Shown here: positions 1 to 8,800 of the stretch, one piece after another
How positions within the stretch are numbered: the stretch's first letter is position 1
Layout of the letters: each line of letters begins with the position of its first letter
Source: an uncultured Chitinophagaceae bacterium
GTDB lineage: Bacteria; Bacteroidota; Bacteroidia; Chitinophagales; Chitinophagaceae
Direction: 5' to 3'
Assembly: GCA_903830285.1 (NCBI GenBank)
Contig: CAIKTE010000276.1
Span: forward strand, 1 to 46,533
DNA: 46,533 nt
Program-made: the position numbers and the translations under genes
The notes under the pieces: model-generated
Told to the model about the DNA's origin: nothing
Seen by the model: the letters and a program-made list of their open reading frames with translations, nothing else
Databases searched by the model: none

Positions 1-1033
1 ACATTTCGGGATTGCCTTTAAAACGAGGCCACCAAAGACGCGGGTTTTTAATCTGTAACTGCGGAAAATCTTTTGCTGTAAATACAAGTTCTTTATCCTC
101 TCCTCTCAGCAATTCTATATTCTTTTCAAATTTTATTCCTTCACCGGCTATCTCACCCTTCACCACACATTTTACCGTACGCATGGCAACATTGTACAGT
201 TCTACCGATACTGTTTCATTTGCCTTATCGTAATTATTTTTATCAAAGCTTGATCTAACAAATGGATGTCTAAGCGCTACTTTATTGGTAGCATACAATG
301 AGATACTCCTCCAGATGCCGGTATTCCTGTCGCGAATGCCATCTTTAAAAGTAAAATCCCATCCAACAGACATCAGCATCGTAGTATTCAACCCAATATT
401 TCCATCACCGCCATTTTTATTCTCTCCTTTTGCACGCCATGGTTTTGCCTTGTTGGTACCGGGAATATCAACCGGATAAACTTTAACGGCAATCACATTC
501 TTCTCACCCACTTTTGCAAAATCAGCTATATCAACCTGGTCCTGTTTGAACATGCCTGAAACATCTATCACAAGCACACCGTTTACCCAAACTTCTGCTC
601 GATAATTAATACCGTCTATCTGTAACCAAATATTTTTGTCTTTGAAATTAGCAGGAATGTCAAACTCAGTCCTGAACCAATAAGTATAAAAGTCACGACC
701 CGTTTGTGCGATATCAGGAATAATTTTATTGCTGAGTTTGTTGTTGATACCATAATAAGGTTCAGGGTAAACTTTGTTATACACCAATGAATTCAATACT
801 GTACCCGGAACAACAGCCGGCATCCATTCTTTACAAACAAAATCAGTTTTAGATATTTGTTCACCCGACACAGAGATCTCACCGGCCTTTTTCATCAGCC
901 AGAGAAAATTCCCCTGATGCCCGTCTTTTGAATCCAAATAAATCCTGTTCTTTGAGACAGCATCATTATTAATTTGCCCGAATGAATATGGAATAATGAA
1001 AAAAGAATAAATTACAATTAAGTATTTTTTCAT
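1..1033 (-). CDS. Glycoside hydrolase family 2 protein, N-terminal part (runs off left edge)
   Basis: Reading the minus strand from the ATG at 1033 gives 344 open codons that continue past base 1, so the gene is partial. It opens with a Sec signal peptide (MKKYLIVIYSFFIIPYSFGQ). A GH2 sugar-binding jelly roll follows, with PGTVLNSLVYNKVYPEPYYG, the segment YWFRTEFDIP and the typical WLQIDGINYRAEVWVNG. Near the cut end is the motif DRNTGIWR, seen in exo-beta-glucosaminidase and mannosylglycoprotein endo-beta-mannosidase type GH2 proteins, and then the start of an Ig-like domain. The catalytic TIM barrel lies outside the window, so the bond cleaved cannot be read here. It starts 10 bases after the upstream gene ends and is the last visible gene of the susCD operon. 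GH2 membership is well supported; the subfamily is inference. Confidence 0.85.
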   Translation of the reverse strand, partial: MKKYLIVIYSFFIIPYSFGQINNDAVSKNRIYLDSKDGHQGNFLWLMKKAGEISVSGEQISKTDFVCKEWMPAVVPGTVLNSLVYNKVYPEPYYGINNKLSNKIIPDIAQTGRDFYTYWFRTEFDIPANFKDKNIWLQIDGINYRAEVWVNGVLVIDVSGMFKQDQVDIADFAKVGEKNVIAVKVYPVDIPGTNKAKPWRAKGENKNGGDGNIGLNTTMLMSVGWDFTFKDGIRDRNTGIWRSISLYATNKVALRHPFVRSSFDKNNYDKANETVSVELYNVAMRTVKCVVKGEIAGEGIKFEKNIELLRGEDKELVFTAKDFPQLQIKNPRLWWPRFKGNPEM

Positions 1034-1043
1034 TGACTGATTT

Positions 1044-3209
1044 TTATAATTTATTTATTACAGGTATCACTTTTCCTGTTTTATCTGCCACGATGATCTT
1101 ATAACCTTTCTCCAGTTGTTGAATAAAAATGTTTGTCGGCTCTTTGAAACTTATTATCACTTTCCCGTTACGTGTTAACTGTGTAAACCCGGTAGCGGCC
1201 ATTTTTGTAACACCTGAGTTTTTTGAAGCTTTAATGACAGCTAATCCGCGGTATTCACCCGTATACAGATCGCCACCAAAATTTACCTGGAATATTGCAG
1301 GATTACCTGTACGAAGTGAAGTAAGATCATTAAACACATAAGAACCATCTTCATTTTTACAACCATCAGGCAAGAGGTTCTTTTGTAATCCAAGTTTGGA
1401 AAGGTTTTCAACTGAATAACCTACTACTGTTGCTTTATCATAAATGGATTTGAATCTAGCGGGAATAGCATTGCCTTTAAAGTCATGATCTGCATTTCCT
1501 TCAAGCATTAATTTTCCGCCTTTCTTTTCAAAGTCTTCAAGAAACTTTAAAACGGGTTCTTGTGCATATTGCGGATTGAGATAAAGAATCGCATCAAACT
1601 TATGGCCGTTTAAAACAGGCTTTCCATCGGCAGCAATTGTTATTTTTTTATTTACAATCAGATCAGATGGGACCAGTGCATTCAGATATCCTGATTTCCA
1701 TATTTCAACTGTTTTTTCTTCGATCTTTAATTTGTCATTGATATCGTAGGTCCCTCTATCGGAAAGATTAGGATACCAGTTTGCCAGTGCTTCCATGCCA
1801 AAGATGACAAGCAATTTTATATCCGGTAAAGAAGGATTGAATTTATTGAGAAGTCTTGCACAATTCTCATTTGCATTGATGCCTTTGATGGCTTCAGCAT
1901 CTTCAAGATCAAATCTCAGTGCGCGTTTATCATTCATTGCATGATAATGTGTTCGAACGCCGTATCTAAGATCATTGAATGACTTTACTAGTACAGGTTC
2001 CAGGTCTTTATCGTAGTATTGATTATACATGGCGTTCATCGGATGTGCCATGGCTACACCCATTTGTGTAGGCAAGAATGTTTTTTCATCTGTTTGACCG
2101 TATGCTCTCGGCGCGCTCCACCAGCCGATCCCATTGGCCCACATTTCATCATTCACCAGACTATTATGATAGGTATTGTGTATTCCGTTGAAAATGTCTT
2201 TTCCAAAAATTTCTCTTGATCTATTATACACAGCTGTTTCAACTCGAACACCACCACGCCGCATAAATTCCATGTATTCATTAATGGCAGTTATGCGTAC
2301 TTCCGGCTTCCCTTCAGGTGCATAACGTCCATCAAATAATGTTTTTTCAAGTGACTTTCCGGTCGCAATATTATATTCTCTTGCCATAGCAATGGAATAC
2401 CAGCGACCTCTGAATGGTGCAGCTTCCTTATCGAAAATTCTTTCAATGAATTTGTTTCCGTATTCATCTAATGCAAATCCATCGAATGGAATATCGCTGT
2501 ATACTTTCATCGCTTCCACAAAACCGTTGATCTCTACATCATCCCAGTTACTGCTCTGGCTGCAATATTCCTGCGTCATGACGCAAGCAGTCATTCCATT
2601 TAAAGATGCATCTCCGTTTATTTTTACCTGAACGGTTTCTTTATCCTGAAGAACAGATGCACATTTTGATGAAATGTCTTTTAATGTAGCAGGATCATAA
2701 AAACCATCTCCTGTTTTTTTGAAAGCATACACTTTAAAAAGATCCGATTTCAGTAAACGGTCCGGGAAACGGATATATTTTGCTTTAATGGTTGCTGATG
2801 CATTTCCTGATGCATCTAACGGAAGTTCAGTCTCAATGATCATTCTTTGAGATCCTTCAATCGTTTTGTCTTTATAGTTACCCCACAATTGCAACCCCAC
2901 TTTCAAACCTTTTTTATGAGCAGCTGCAACCAGTTCTTTAAATACGGGATGCATCTTATCAAAATCGTAGAAATTAGCGCCCTCCCTTGCAGTTAAAAAA
3001 ACCAATGTATAGTTGCATTTATCGGCAATGCTGTCTACATGTGCCAAATACTTCTTTTCTTCAGTGATCAAGTTGGGTGAAATGAACCAATAGCCTATTT
3101 CAGGGTGATTCTCGTTTGCAAATTTTGAAACATGCTCTATTTTTTGTGCATTTACCAAATACATATTCATACAAAAAAACAATCCGAAGAATGCATTTAT
3201 TTTTCTCAT
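1044..3209 (-). CDS. Putative secreted glycoside hydrolase, TIM barrel plus GATase-like domain, family unknown
   Basis: This 721-residue protein has a Sec signal peptide (cleavage near AQ, residues 21-22). I do not recognise the family. Residues 35-115 and 235-450 look like a TIM barrel: GYWFISPN at 39, GLKVGLQLWGN at 101 and FDGFALDEYG at 242. The acidic residues of the last motif (D243, D248, E249) are candidates for catalysis. Residues about 120-235 are beta-rich and seem to be inserted in the barrel. Residues 463-640 resemble the Rossmann/GATase-like domain found behind the barrel in GH42-type enzymes (IKLLVIFGMEALANWYP, then KGGKLMLEGNADHD). The C-terminal 80 residues look like a small beta domain. 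It sits between the LacI gene and the GH2 gene with 10-55 base gaps, so it probably acts on the same periplasmic glycan. The glycosidase role is inference. Confidence 0.6.
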   Translation of the reverse strand: MRKINAFFGLFFCMNMYLVNAQKIEHVSKFANENHPEIGYWFISPNLITEEKKYLAHVDSIADKCNYTLVFLTAREGANFYDFDKMHPVFKELVAAAHKKGLKVGLQLWGNYKDKTIEGSQRMIIETELPLDASGNASATIKAKYIRFPDRLLKSDLFKVYAFKKTGDGFYDPATLKDISSKCASVLQDKETVQVKINGDASLNGMTACVMTQEYCSQSSNWDDVEINGFVEAMKVYSDIPFDGFALDEYGNKFIERIFDKEAAPFRGRWYSIAMAREYNIATGKSLEKTLFDGRYAPEGKPEVRITAINEYMEFMRRGGVRVETAVYNRSREIFGKDIFNGIHNTYHNSLVNDEMWANGIGWWSAPRAYGQTDEKTFLPTQMGVAMAHPMNAMYNQYYDKDLEPVLVKSFNDLRYGVRTHYHAMNDKRALRFDLEDAEAIKGINANENCARLLNKFNPSLPDIKLLVIFGMEALANWYPNLSDRGTYDINDKLKIEEKTVEIWKSGYLNALVPSDLIVNKKITIAADGKPVLNGHKFDAILYLNPQYAQEPVLKFLEDFEKKGGKLMLEGNADHDFKGNAIPARFKSIYDKATVVGYSVENLSKLGLQKNLLPDGCKNEDGSYVFNDLTSLRTGNPAIFQVNFGGDLYTGEYRGLAVIKASKNSGVTKMAATGFTQLTRNGKVIISFKEPTNIFIQQLEKGYKIIVADKTGKVIPVINKL

Positions 3210-3262
3210 ATTGATCTCTGTTAATAATTTATCAAATACTTAATCGCTGTTTAAAGTCAATT

Positions 3263-4315
3263 TTATTTAGCATGAAGCTTTCTTTTTGGACTTGAATTTC
3301 TTACGATAATATCCGGCATAATAATTTGGCCATAAGGTCTTGATTGTTTGTTATCGCTTTCGATCTTTTTCAGTAAATGCTGGATCGCTTTTGTAGCGAT
3401 CTCTTTGATAGGCTGTGCTGCAACAGTGATGGATGGTGTTAACAACTTGAAAAAAACATTGTCGTCAAAAGAAACCACTGCAATATTGGAAGGAATTTTC
3501 AGGTTATTTTTTTGAATGGCTTCAATACCAAATACCCCTAAATAATTGGTAGAAAAAAACAAGGAATCTATTGCAGGGTTCTCAGCAATAAAATTTTTAA
3601 TTCTGTCTACGATCACTTCATCACTTTGGCCTAAAGCAACTTTTAATATAGAGTTATATCCGGTCTTTATTTTTGCATTGGCTAATGCATCATTATAGCC
3701 TCTTTCACGGTCTATCATTTGCGACATCCCATTCTCAATAGTAACAAATCCGATCTTTGTATAGTTGTTATCTATCAGGTGTTTTGTTAAGTTGTATGCA
3801 CCTGTGTAATTATCCAAAATCACATAGTCAGCATCCACTCCGGGAACCAGTCTGTCTATTAATACAAAAGGAATATTTTCTTCCTTTAGTTTCAGTATCT
3901 CCGTTTTTAAACCTTGGGTAGCTGTAATGATATATCCGTCTACCGAACTATCTTTCATTTTATTGATCAGTTTCTTTGCGGTAGCATTATTATTTTCGGT
4001 ACTGCTGAAAAACACACTGTATCCATTTTTATTCGCTTCTACCTCAATAACCTTAGCAATTCTTCCAAAAAAAGAATTACTGATATCTTCTACAATTAAA
4101 CCAATTGTTTTTGATTTGCCGTTGCGTAACATTCTTGCCGCATTATTGGGCTTGAACCCTCTTTTCTTAATGAGTGCATGAACCCGATTGTTCGTTTCAG
4201 GGCTAATACCCATTTTTTTACCTTTTCCATTAAGTACAAATGAAACTGTGGTAATAGAGAGGTTCAGTTCCTTGGCAATATCCTTGATCGAAATTTTTTT
4301 TACTGAGGTACTCAT
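3263..4315 (-). CDS. LacI family transcriptional regulator in the susCD operon
   Basis: This is a 350-residue LacI/GalR-type repressor. The N-terminal helix-turn-helix is at residues 8-30 (ISIKDIAKELNLSITTVSFV), followed by the hinge helix NNAARMLRNGKSKTIG. A periplasmic-binding-protein-like sensor domain follows, with VDGYIITATQG, FVLIDRLVPGVDADYV and the C-terminal VVSFDDNVFF. I placed the start at the ATG at 4315. A longer open frame to 4411 exists, but its extra 32 residues are unlike the family and would lie inside the GH92 gene, which ends at 4326. The gene lies only 10 bases behind GH92, so it is co-transcribed with the enzymes and may be autoregulated. A likely operator is the perfect palindrome at 11965-11982 in front of susC. 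The effector is unknown. Confidence 0.9.
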   Translation of the reverse strand: MSTSVKKISIKDIAKELNLSITTVSFVLNGKGKKMGISPETNNRVHALIKKRGFKPNNAARMLRNGKSKTIGLIVEDISNSFFGRIAKVIEVEANKNGYSVFFSSTENNNATAKKLINKMKDSSVDGYIITATQGLKTEILKLKEENIPFVLIDRLVPGVDADYVILDNYTGAYNLTKHLIDNNYTKIGFVTIENGMSQMIDRERGYNDALANAKIKTGYNSILKVALGQSDEVIVDRIKNFIAENPAIDSLFFSTNYLGVFGIEAIQKNNLKIPSNIAVVSFDDNVFFKLLTPSITVAAQPIKEIATKAIQHLLKKIESDNKQSRPYGQIIMPDIIVRNSSPKRKLHAK

Positions 4316-4325
4316 CTGTTCAAAA

Positions 4326-6719
4326 TTATTTTTTTGATGACATGGATGGAGGAACAATATCAGCATCGTTACCCCATGTTTGATTTGGATGATCGCCCAT
4401 CTGCAAAACAAGTTTGCCGCCTTTGATCAATGTTTCATGTAAGAACCAAACCTGATTTAATGGCTTTCCATTTAAACTTGCGGATTGTATATAACAATTT
4501 TGCGGATCATTATTTTTTGTTTCAATCACAAATTCTTTTCCGGGATAATATTTATTGTTCAAATGAATCGTGATCTTATCAAAGATCGGGCTTGTTATTT
4601 CATAAAAGGGCATTTCTGATGTACCGCCATTGGTAGAGAATAATCCGATCTTCAGCAATACAGCAAGTGATCCCATTAATCCCTGGTCCTCATCTCCGCT
4701 GTATCCTTTCTGTGGAGAGATCCCGCTATAAACCGAATCAATGATTTGCCTAGTCCAATATTGTGTTAACCATGGTTTTCCGGCATAATTAAAAAGGAAA
4801 GGAGTTTCCATGCATGGCTGGTTTCCGTAATTTATATATACTCTTCTTTGCAGATCCTGATTCGCCGGATTTTCAGATTTTCCGGAAACAAAACCATGTG
4901 TTCTTGCTTTGGTAAATGATTCATTCAGTTTATTGGTAAATGCATCATTTCCTCCTATCTGTTCAATTAACCCTTTCACATCATGGGGTACCCACCAGGT
5001 ATATTGTGCAGCATTCCCTTCTACAAAACCATGCTCGTATTGCAAAATATCAACCGGTTGATTCCATTTACCATCACGGACTTTTGTCCACATCCATCCG
5101 ATCTCTTTATCATAATCATTTTTATAATTCTCTGCACGTTTACTAAATAAAATATAATCATCTTTCTTTCCCAATACTTTTGCCAATTGCCCTAAAGCAT
5201 AATCCTGATAAGAATATTCCAATGTTTGTGCAGTTCCATCTTGGTGAAGCCCGTATTTGGTCTTACTTAAGGGATAAGGAACATAACCCAATTGAATATA
5301 CTCTTCAACACCTCCACCCTTAGAAGTATTAAATTCATATCCGGCCTTCCCCATCATACCTCCGGGAAAATGATCTTTACGCATTCCTTCATAAGCACAG
5401 TTGATATCAAAGCCGCGAATTCCTTTTAAATAAGCACTTACTATAAAAGGTGTTGTTGCAGCACCTGTCATTACATACGTATAATTCCCACCTGAAGGGC
5501 CGCGTGGAATTAATCCTCCATCCGAATACATTTGTAATAATGAATTAATGAAAGATTCTGTTAATTCAGGATAAACCAGGTCCCATAGTGTGTTGATCGA
5601 CCATTGAGCTCCCCAAAAAGAATCAGAATTATATTCATTGAATTTGGGTTTACCATCTGTATCTAATGGTATTTGTCCGGTTCTAGATTTTGAGCCGGTA
5701 TTGTCAATATATGTTCCGCTCACATCACTTACAATTCTTCTTCCTTGTAATCCATGCCATAGGTCAGTATAAAATCTTCTTTGTTCTATGAGTGTACCAC
5801 CTTCTACTTCAATTCTTCCCAACCATTTATTCCATTCGTCATAGGACTCTTTGACCACCCGATCGAAATCCCAATGCGGCAATTCAGCCTGCATATTCTT
5901 CTTTGCTTCATCAACACTTACATAAGAAATAGCCACTTTCATTAGCCTTATTTCATTGGCTTGCGTTTTGAAATTAACATACACACCTGTATGCTGTCCT
6001 TCAATACTATTTTCTATCGGGATCAGTTTGCCATCTTTCCAACCACCAAAAGAATCAAAAGATCTATCAAATGCAACAGTGAAATAGATCGTGATCGGCT
6101 TAGGCCTTCTCATAGTAGCTGCCATTATTACCTGCCCTTCAATTGTTTGATCATTCACTTTATGTACACTTGCACTTTGTGTTTCTGAAGATCCTAAGAC
6201 CGTTGTAAAATCAAAGAGTATATGACTTTCATCAGATCGGGGAAATGTATATTTATGAAATCCTACTCTTGTGGTTGAAGTTAATTCAGCTTTTATGCCA
6301 TAATCTTTCAACACTATTTTGTGATAGCCCGGTTTGGCGATCTCATCTTTATGAGAATAAGTGCTGCCATATTTAGAAGGGCCTAAATTTCCTTTAAAGA
6401 TCCCTGTAGTTGGTAAAACAGGAATGCCGGACAATTCCCAGCAATGAATATGACTGAAGCATTTTATCGTATCATCATTGTAACGATAACCTGTGTTCCA
6501 AGTACCATTCAAAGCCATATCAGGACTAAGATTCACCATCCCGAAAGGTCTTGATGCCGAACTGAAATAAAAGAATCTCGAATTCGCTGCATCGACCATC
6601 GGTTCTACCAGATCAGTTTTTTTTATCCCTTTGATATTTTCCTGTTGTGAAAAAACAGGAAAACTCATAATAGACAATAGAAATACATATAGCATGATTT
6701 TTTTAAACCGCATAATCAT
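4326..6719 (-). CDS. GH92 family exo-alpha-mannosidase, secreted
   Basis: The protein has 797 residues, the usual GH92 size, with a Sec signal peptide ending at FSQ (about residue 25). GH92 enzymes are calcium-dependent inverting exo-alpha-mannosidases that trim mannans and N-glycans. Family marks visible are the early DAANSRFFYFSSASRPFGMV, CFSHIHCWELSG (88-98), FVEGNAAQYTWWVPHD (565-580) and GDEDQGLMG (675-683). E567 of the EGN motif is the likely general acid, and D676/D678 are the likely base pair, by analogy with studied family members. The usual NEP motif reads YGNQPCMETP here (631-640), a variant worth noting. An alternative ATG two codons in (6713) fits the signal peptide equally well. 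The gene follows susD after a strong hairpin and precedes the LacI gene by 10 bases. Confidence 0.93.
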   Translation of the reverse strand: MIMRFKKIMLYVFLLSIMSFPVFSQQENIKGIKKTDLVEPMVDAANSRFFYFSSASRPFGMVNLSPDMALNGTWNTGYRYNDDTIKCFSHIHCWELSGIPVLPTTGIFKGNLGPSKYGSTYSHKDEIAKPGYHKIVLKDYGIKAELTSTTRVGFHKYTFPRSDESHILFDFTTVLGSSETQSASVHKVNDQTIEGQVIMAATMRRPKPITIYFTVAFDRSFDSFGGWKDGKLIPIENSIEGQHTGVYVNFKTQANEIRLMKVAISYVSVDEAKKNMQAELPHWDFDRVVKESYDEWNKWLGRIEVEGGTLIEQRRFYTDLWHGLQGRRIVSDVSGTYIDNTGSKSRTGQIPLDTDGKPKFNEYNSDSFWGAQWSINTLWDLVYPELTESFINSLLQMYSDGGLIPRGPSGGNYTYVMTGAATTPFIVSAYLKGIRGFDINCAYEGMRKDHFPGGMMGKAGYEFNTSKGGGVEEYIQLGYVPYPLSKTKYGLHQDGTAQTLEYSYQDYALGQLAKVLGKKDDYILFSKRAENYKNDYDKEIGWMWTKVRDGKWNQPVDILQYEHGFVEGNAAQYTWWVPHDVKGLIEQIGGNDAFTNKLNESFTKARTHGFVSGKSENPANQDLQRRVYINYGNQPCMETPFLFNYAGKPWLTQYWTRQIIDSVYSGISPQKGYSGDEDQGLMGSLAVLLKIGLFSTNGGTSEMPFYEITSPIFDKITIHLNNKYYPGKEFVIETKNNDPQNCYIQSASLNGKPLNQVWFLHETLIKGGKLVLQMGDHPNQTWGNDADIVPPSMSSKK

Positions 6720-6772
6720 CAGTTTTATCTTGCAATAGAAATATCAACATCTAAAAAAATGGGCTGCAAAAC

Positions 6773-6828
6773 AATAAAGGATTTGTTCAGAGCCTATTCT
6801 TCAAGAAATACTGAACAAATCCTTTATT
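6773..6828 (-). terminator. Strong hairpin between susD and GH92 (attenuator or mRNA end)
   Basis: Two perfectly complementary 18-base arms, AATAAAGGATTTGTTCAG (6773-6790) and CTGAACAAATCCTTTATT (6811-6828), enclose a 20-base loop. On the minus strand, the direction of the operon, the stem lies 12 bases after the susD stop and is followed by TGTTTTGC and, further on, seven Ts. This is a plausible partial terminator or an mRNA-stabilising 3' stem that sets susCD expression above that of the enzymes. Confidence 0.75.
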
Positions 6829-6840
6829 TAAATTTAAGAA

Positions 6841-8766
6841 TTAATAACCCGGATTCTGATCAATCGTAGGGCTGGTATTGTTTAACATACCAATTGGAAT
6901 TGGTCTTAAATAATGTTTAGCTGCAATCAATGGGGTTCCGTTTAATCCAAACCCTGTCCATGCATTATATTTTGAACCGCGAGAAATCAAAGTAGCGGTA
7001 CGTTTTAAATCATACCATCTTTGATCTCCTTCACCCAATAACTCTCTTGCACGTTCATCCATGATCAAATCAATCGTAATATTCGCTGCTGTTGCTCTAT
7101 AAGAAACAGTACTGGTTACAGGAACAGCAGGTGCTGCTATATTAGTAGGGCGAACCGGACTTTTACCGGAATTAGCTCCTAAAGCACGATCAAGCACTTT
7201 ATTATAATAAATATCGGCAGTTCCTAATTGTGCGCCGGTTGCTCCTTGTACGATCGCTTCAGCTGCCATTAAATAAACTTCCGCAGAACGGAATAATGGA
7301 TCATTAAAGGTTGAATAACCATCACCATAAGTAACGCCAGGTTGGAAGAATTTCCACATCATTGGTGTTGACCAGTTCAAACTATTCACTATACCAGTTG
7401 TACCGTTAATATAGCCTAAGCCTACACCGTATTGATTGACATTTGCAACTGAATAATTCTTAGTACCTCCCGGGATATCCTTACCAAATTGTGCAGTGGT
7501 GGTAGCCGGATTATTCCATGGTAAACAAATTGCTGTAGTATCACTTACTTTATAGGTTAAAGTAATGTTTTGCGGGTTAGGATTATTACTTGCTAAAGAA
7601 ACAGAACCTGCAGTTGTTGCATAAGTCACGCTGGTAAATGTTCCTTCATAACGTGTATCCAATGTTGGATCGAACATAAGATATGCCGCAATTGTTGGCT
7701 GATTGATACCATTCCATCTGTTATAAGTACTTGTTCTTGCTTGTTGCGCAACGCCGCTTGGTCCACTACCAAACTGACTTCTCATATTGTTACCGATCAA
7801 TGTAGTTCCGTTGCTTGGATCTCCCTGGTAATCGGCAGAATTAGCATACTGGATTGCCCAGATCACTTCTTTACTTACATTACAGGTTGCTACGGAACCG
7901 GCAGGATTACTAATATTAACATCAAGGTTTGGATTTTTATTATGTGCAGGCCATAAACTATTCCAGTTTGCTTCCATAGGATATAATCCGGATGCAATGA
8001 TCTGATCACAAAGAGCCAATGCACTTGTAAAATCTGCAGCGCTACCTCCGAGAGAATTATTAAAATTCCATCCTCTTGTTAAATAAACGCGGGCCAATAA
8101 GAATTTGGCGGCTCCCTTTGTTACACGCCCAACATCGTTTTGTGCTGCCGGTAATACATTAACGCAGTTTGTTAAATCGCCTATAATTTGTGCATACACA
8201 TCTTTAGCTGGTGTTTTAGTAACACTTAAAGTTCCTTCCTGACTAGGTGTTAAAGGCATGGGTATATCGCCCCATTGCTGCACTGCCCAGAATAAACATA
8301 ATGAGCGAAGAAAAGTGGCTTCACCTTTTCTGATCGTTTTTAATGAATCAGCTTCCCCTACTGCTCCCGGTGCATAATACATCACTGAATTACATCTGTT
8401 GATCTCACGATACAGGTAGTCCCAAAGTGTTTGAATTTCACCAGCAGAAGCATTTAACCTTGTATCATACTGGTCGTATTGGCTGCCTAAAGGATTAGCC
8501 AGGCCATAATAAATAGCAGACCATCCCGCATTACAAAACATATCTGTTCCATTGATGGTAAGAAACCTTTGTTGTGTGATATCTCTCATCAGAGGATAAC
8601 AAGATGTAGTTAATGCCTCAAACCCTGCAGCATTGTTGTAATAAGTAGTAGTGGTTCTGTTACCCGGATTATATTCATCCAAATAGCTTTTGTTACAACT
8701 TATTTCAATCATACAAAACAGTATGATACAGATAGAAACAAGTTTTGCATTTTTAAAAATATTCAT
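6841..8766 (-). CDS. SusD/RagB family glycan-binding lipoprotein
   Basis: This 641-residue protein is the surface lipoprotein that lids the SusC channel and binds glycans outside the outer membrane. It has a lipoprotein signal with the acylated cysteine at C24 (MIEISCNKS). The body is typical of SusD: a helical TPR-like scaffold (GEATFLRSLCLFWAVQQWGD, AAKFLLARVYLTRGWNF) and the C-terminal RagB/SusD signature with IDLIMDERARELLGEGDQRW and the ending YLRPIPIGMLNNTSPTIDQN PGY. It starts 34 bases after susC ends, forming the standard susCD pair, and is followed by a strong hairpin. The glycan cannot be read from SusD; the neighbouring GH92 and GH2 genes suggest a mannose-containing substrate. Confidence 0.97.
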   Translation of the reverse strand: MNIFKNAKLVSICIILFCMIEISCNKSYLDEYNPGNRTTTTYYNNAAGFEALTTSCYPLMRDITQQRFLTINGTDMFCNAGWSAIYYGLANPLGSQYDQYDTRLNASAGEIQTLWDYLYREINRCNSVMYYAPGAVGEADSLKTIRKGEATFLRSLCLFWAVQQWGDIPMPLTPSQEGTLSVTKTPAKDVYAQIIGDLTNCVNVLPAAQNDVGRVTKGAAKFLLARVYLTRGWNFNNSLGGSAADFTSALALCDQIIASGLYPMEANWNSLWPAHNKNPNLDVNISNPAGSVATCNVSKEVIWAIQYANSADYQGDPSNGTTLIGNNMRSQFGSGPSGVAQQARTSTYNRWNGINQPTIAAYLMFDPTLDTRYEGTFTSVTYATTAGSVSLASNNPNPQNITLTYKVSDTTAICLPWNNPATTTAQFGKDIPGGTKNYSVANVNQYGVGLGYINGTTGIVNSLNWSTPMMWKFFQPGVTYGDGYSTFNDPLFRSAEVYLMAAEAIVQGATGAQLGTADIYYNKVLDRALGANSGKSPVRPTNIAAPAVPVTSTVSYRATAANITIDLIMDERARELLGEGDQRWYDLKRTATLISRGSKYNAWTGFGLNGTPLIAAKHYLRPIPIGMLNNTSPTIDQNPGY

Positions 8767-8800
8767 AAGAATTTATTTTTAAATTAATAATTTGTTTTGC

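Noticed and set aside
3914-4181. Several plus-strand ORFs inside the LacI gene and similar opposite-strand ORFs across the window.
   Set aside because: They lie entirely within well-supported genes and have no family features.
4316-4411. N-terminal extension of the LacI protein upstream of MSTSVKK.
   Set aside because: It overlaps the GH92 coding end and adds residues not found before the helix-turn-helix in the family.
4326-6719. GH92 with Gln in place of Glu in the GNEP motif (GNQP), considered as a mannose-phosphate uncapping enzyme lacking its general acid.
   Set aside because: The likely general acid is E567 in FVEGNAAQYTW, which lies 109 residues before D676 of GDEDQG, the same spacing I recall for the studied acid and base of the family. 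The acid is therefore present and the Gln is at another position.
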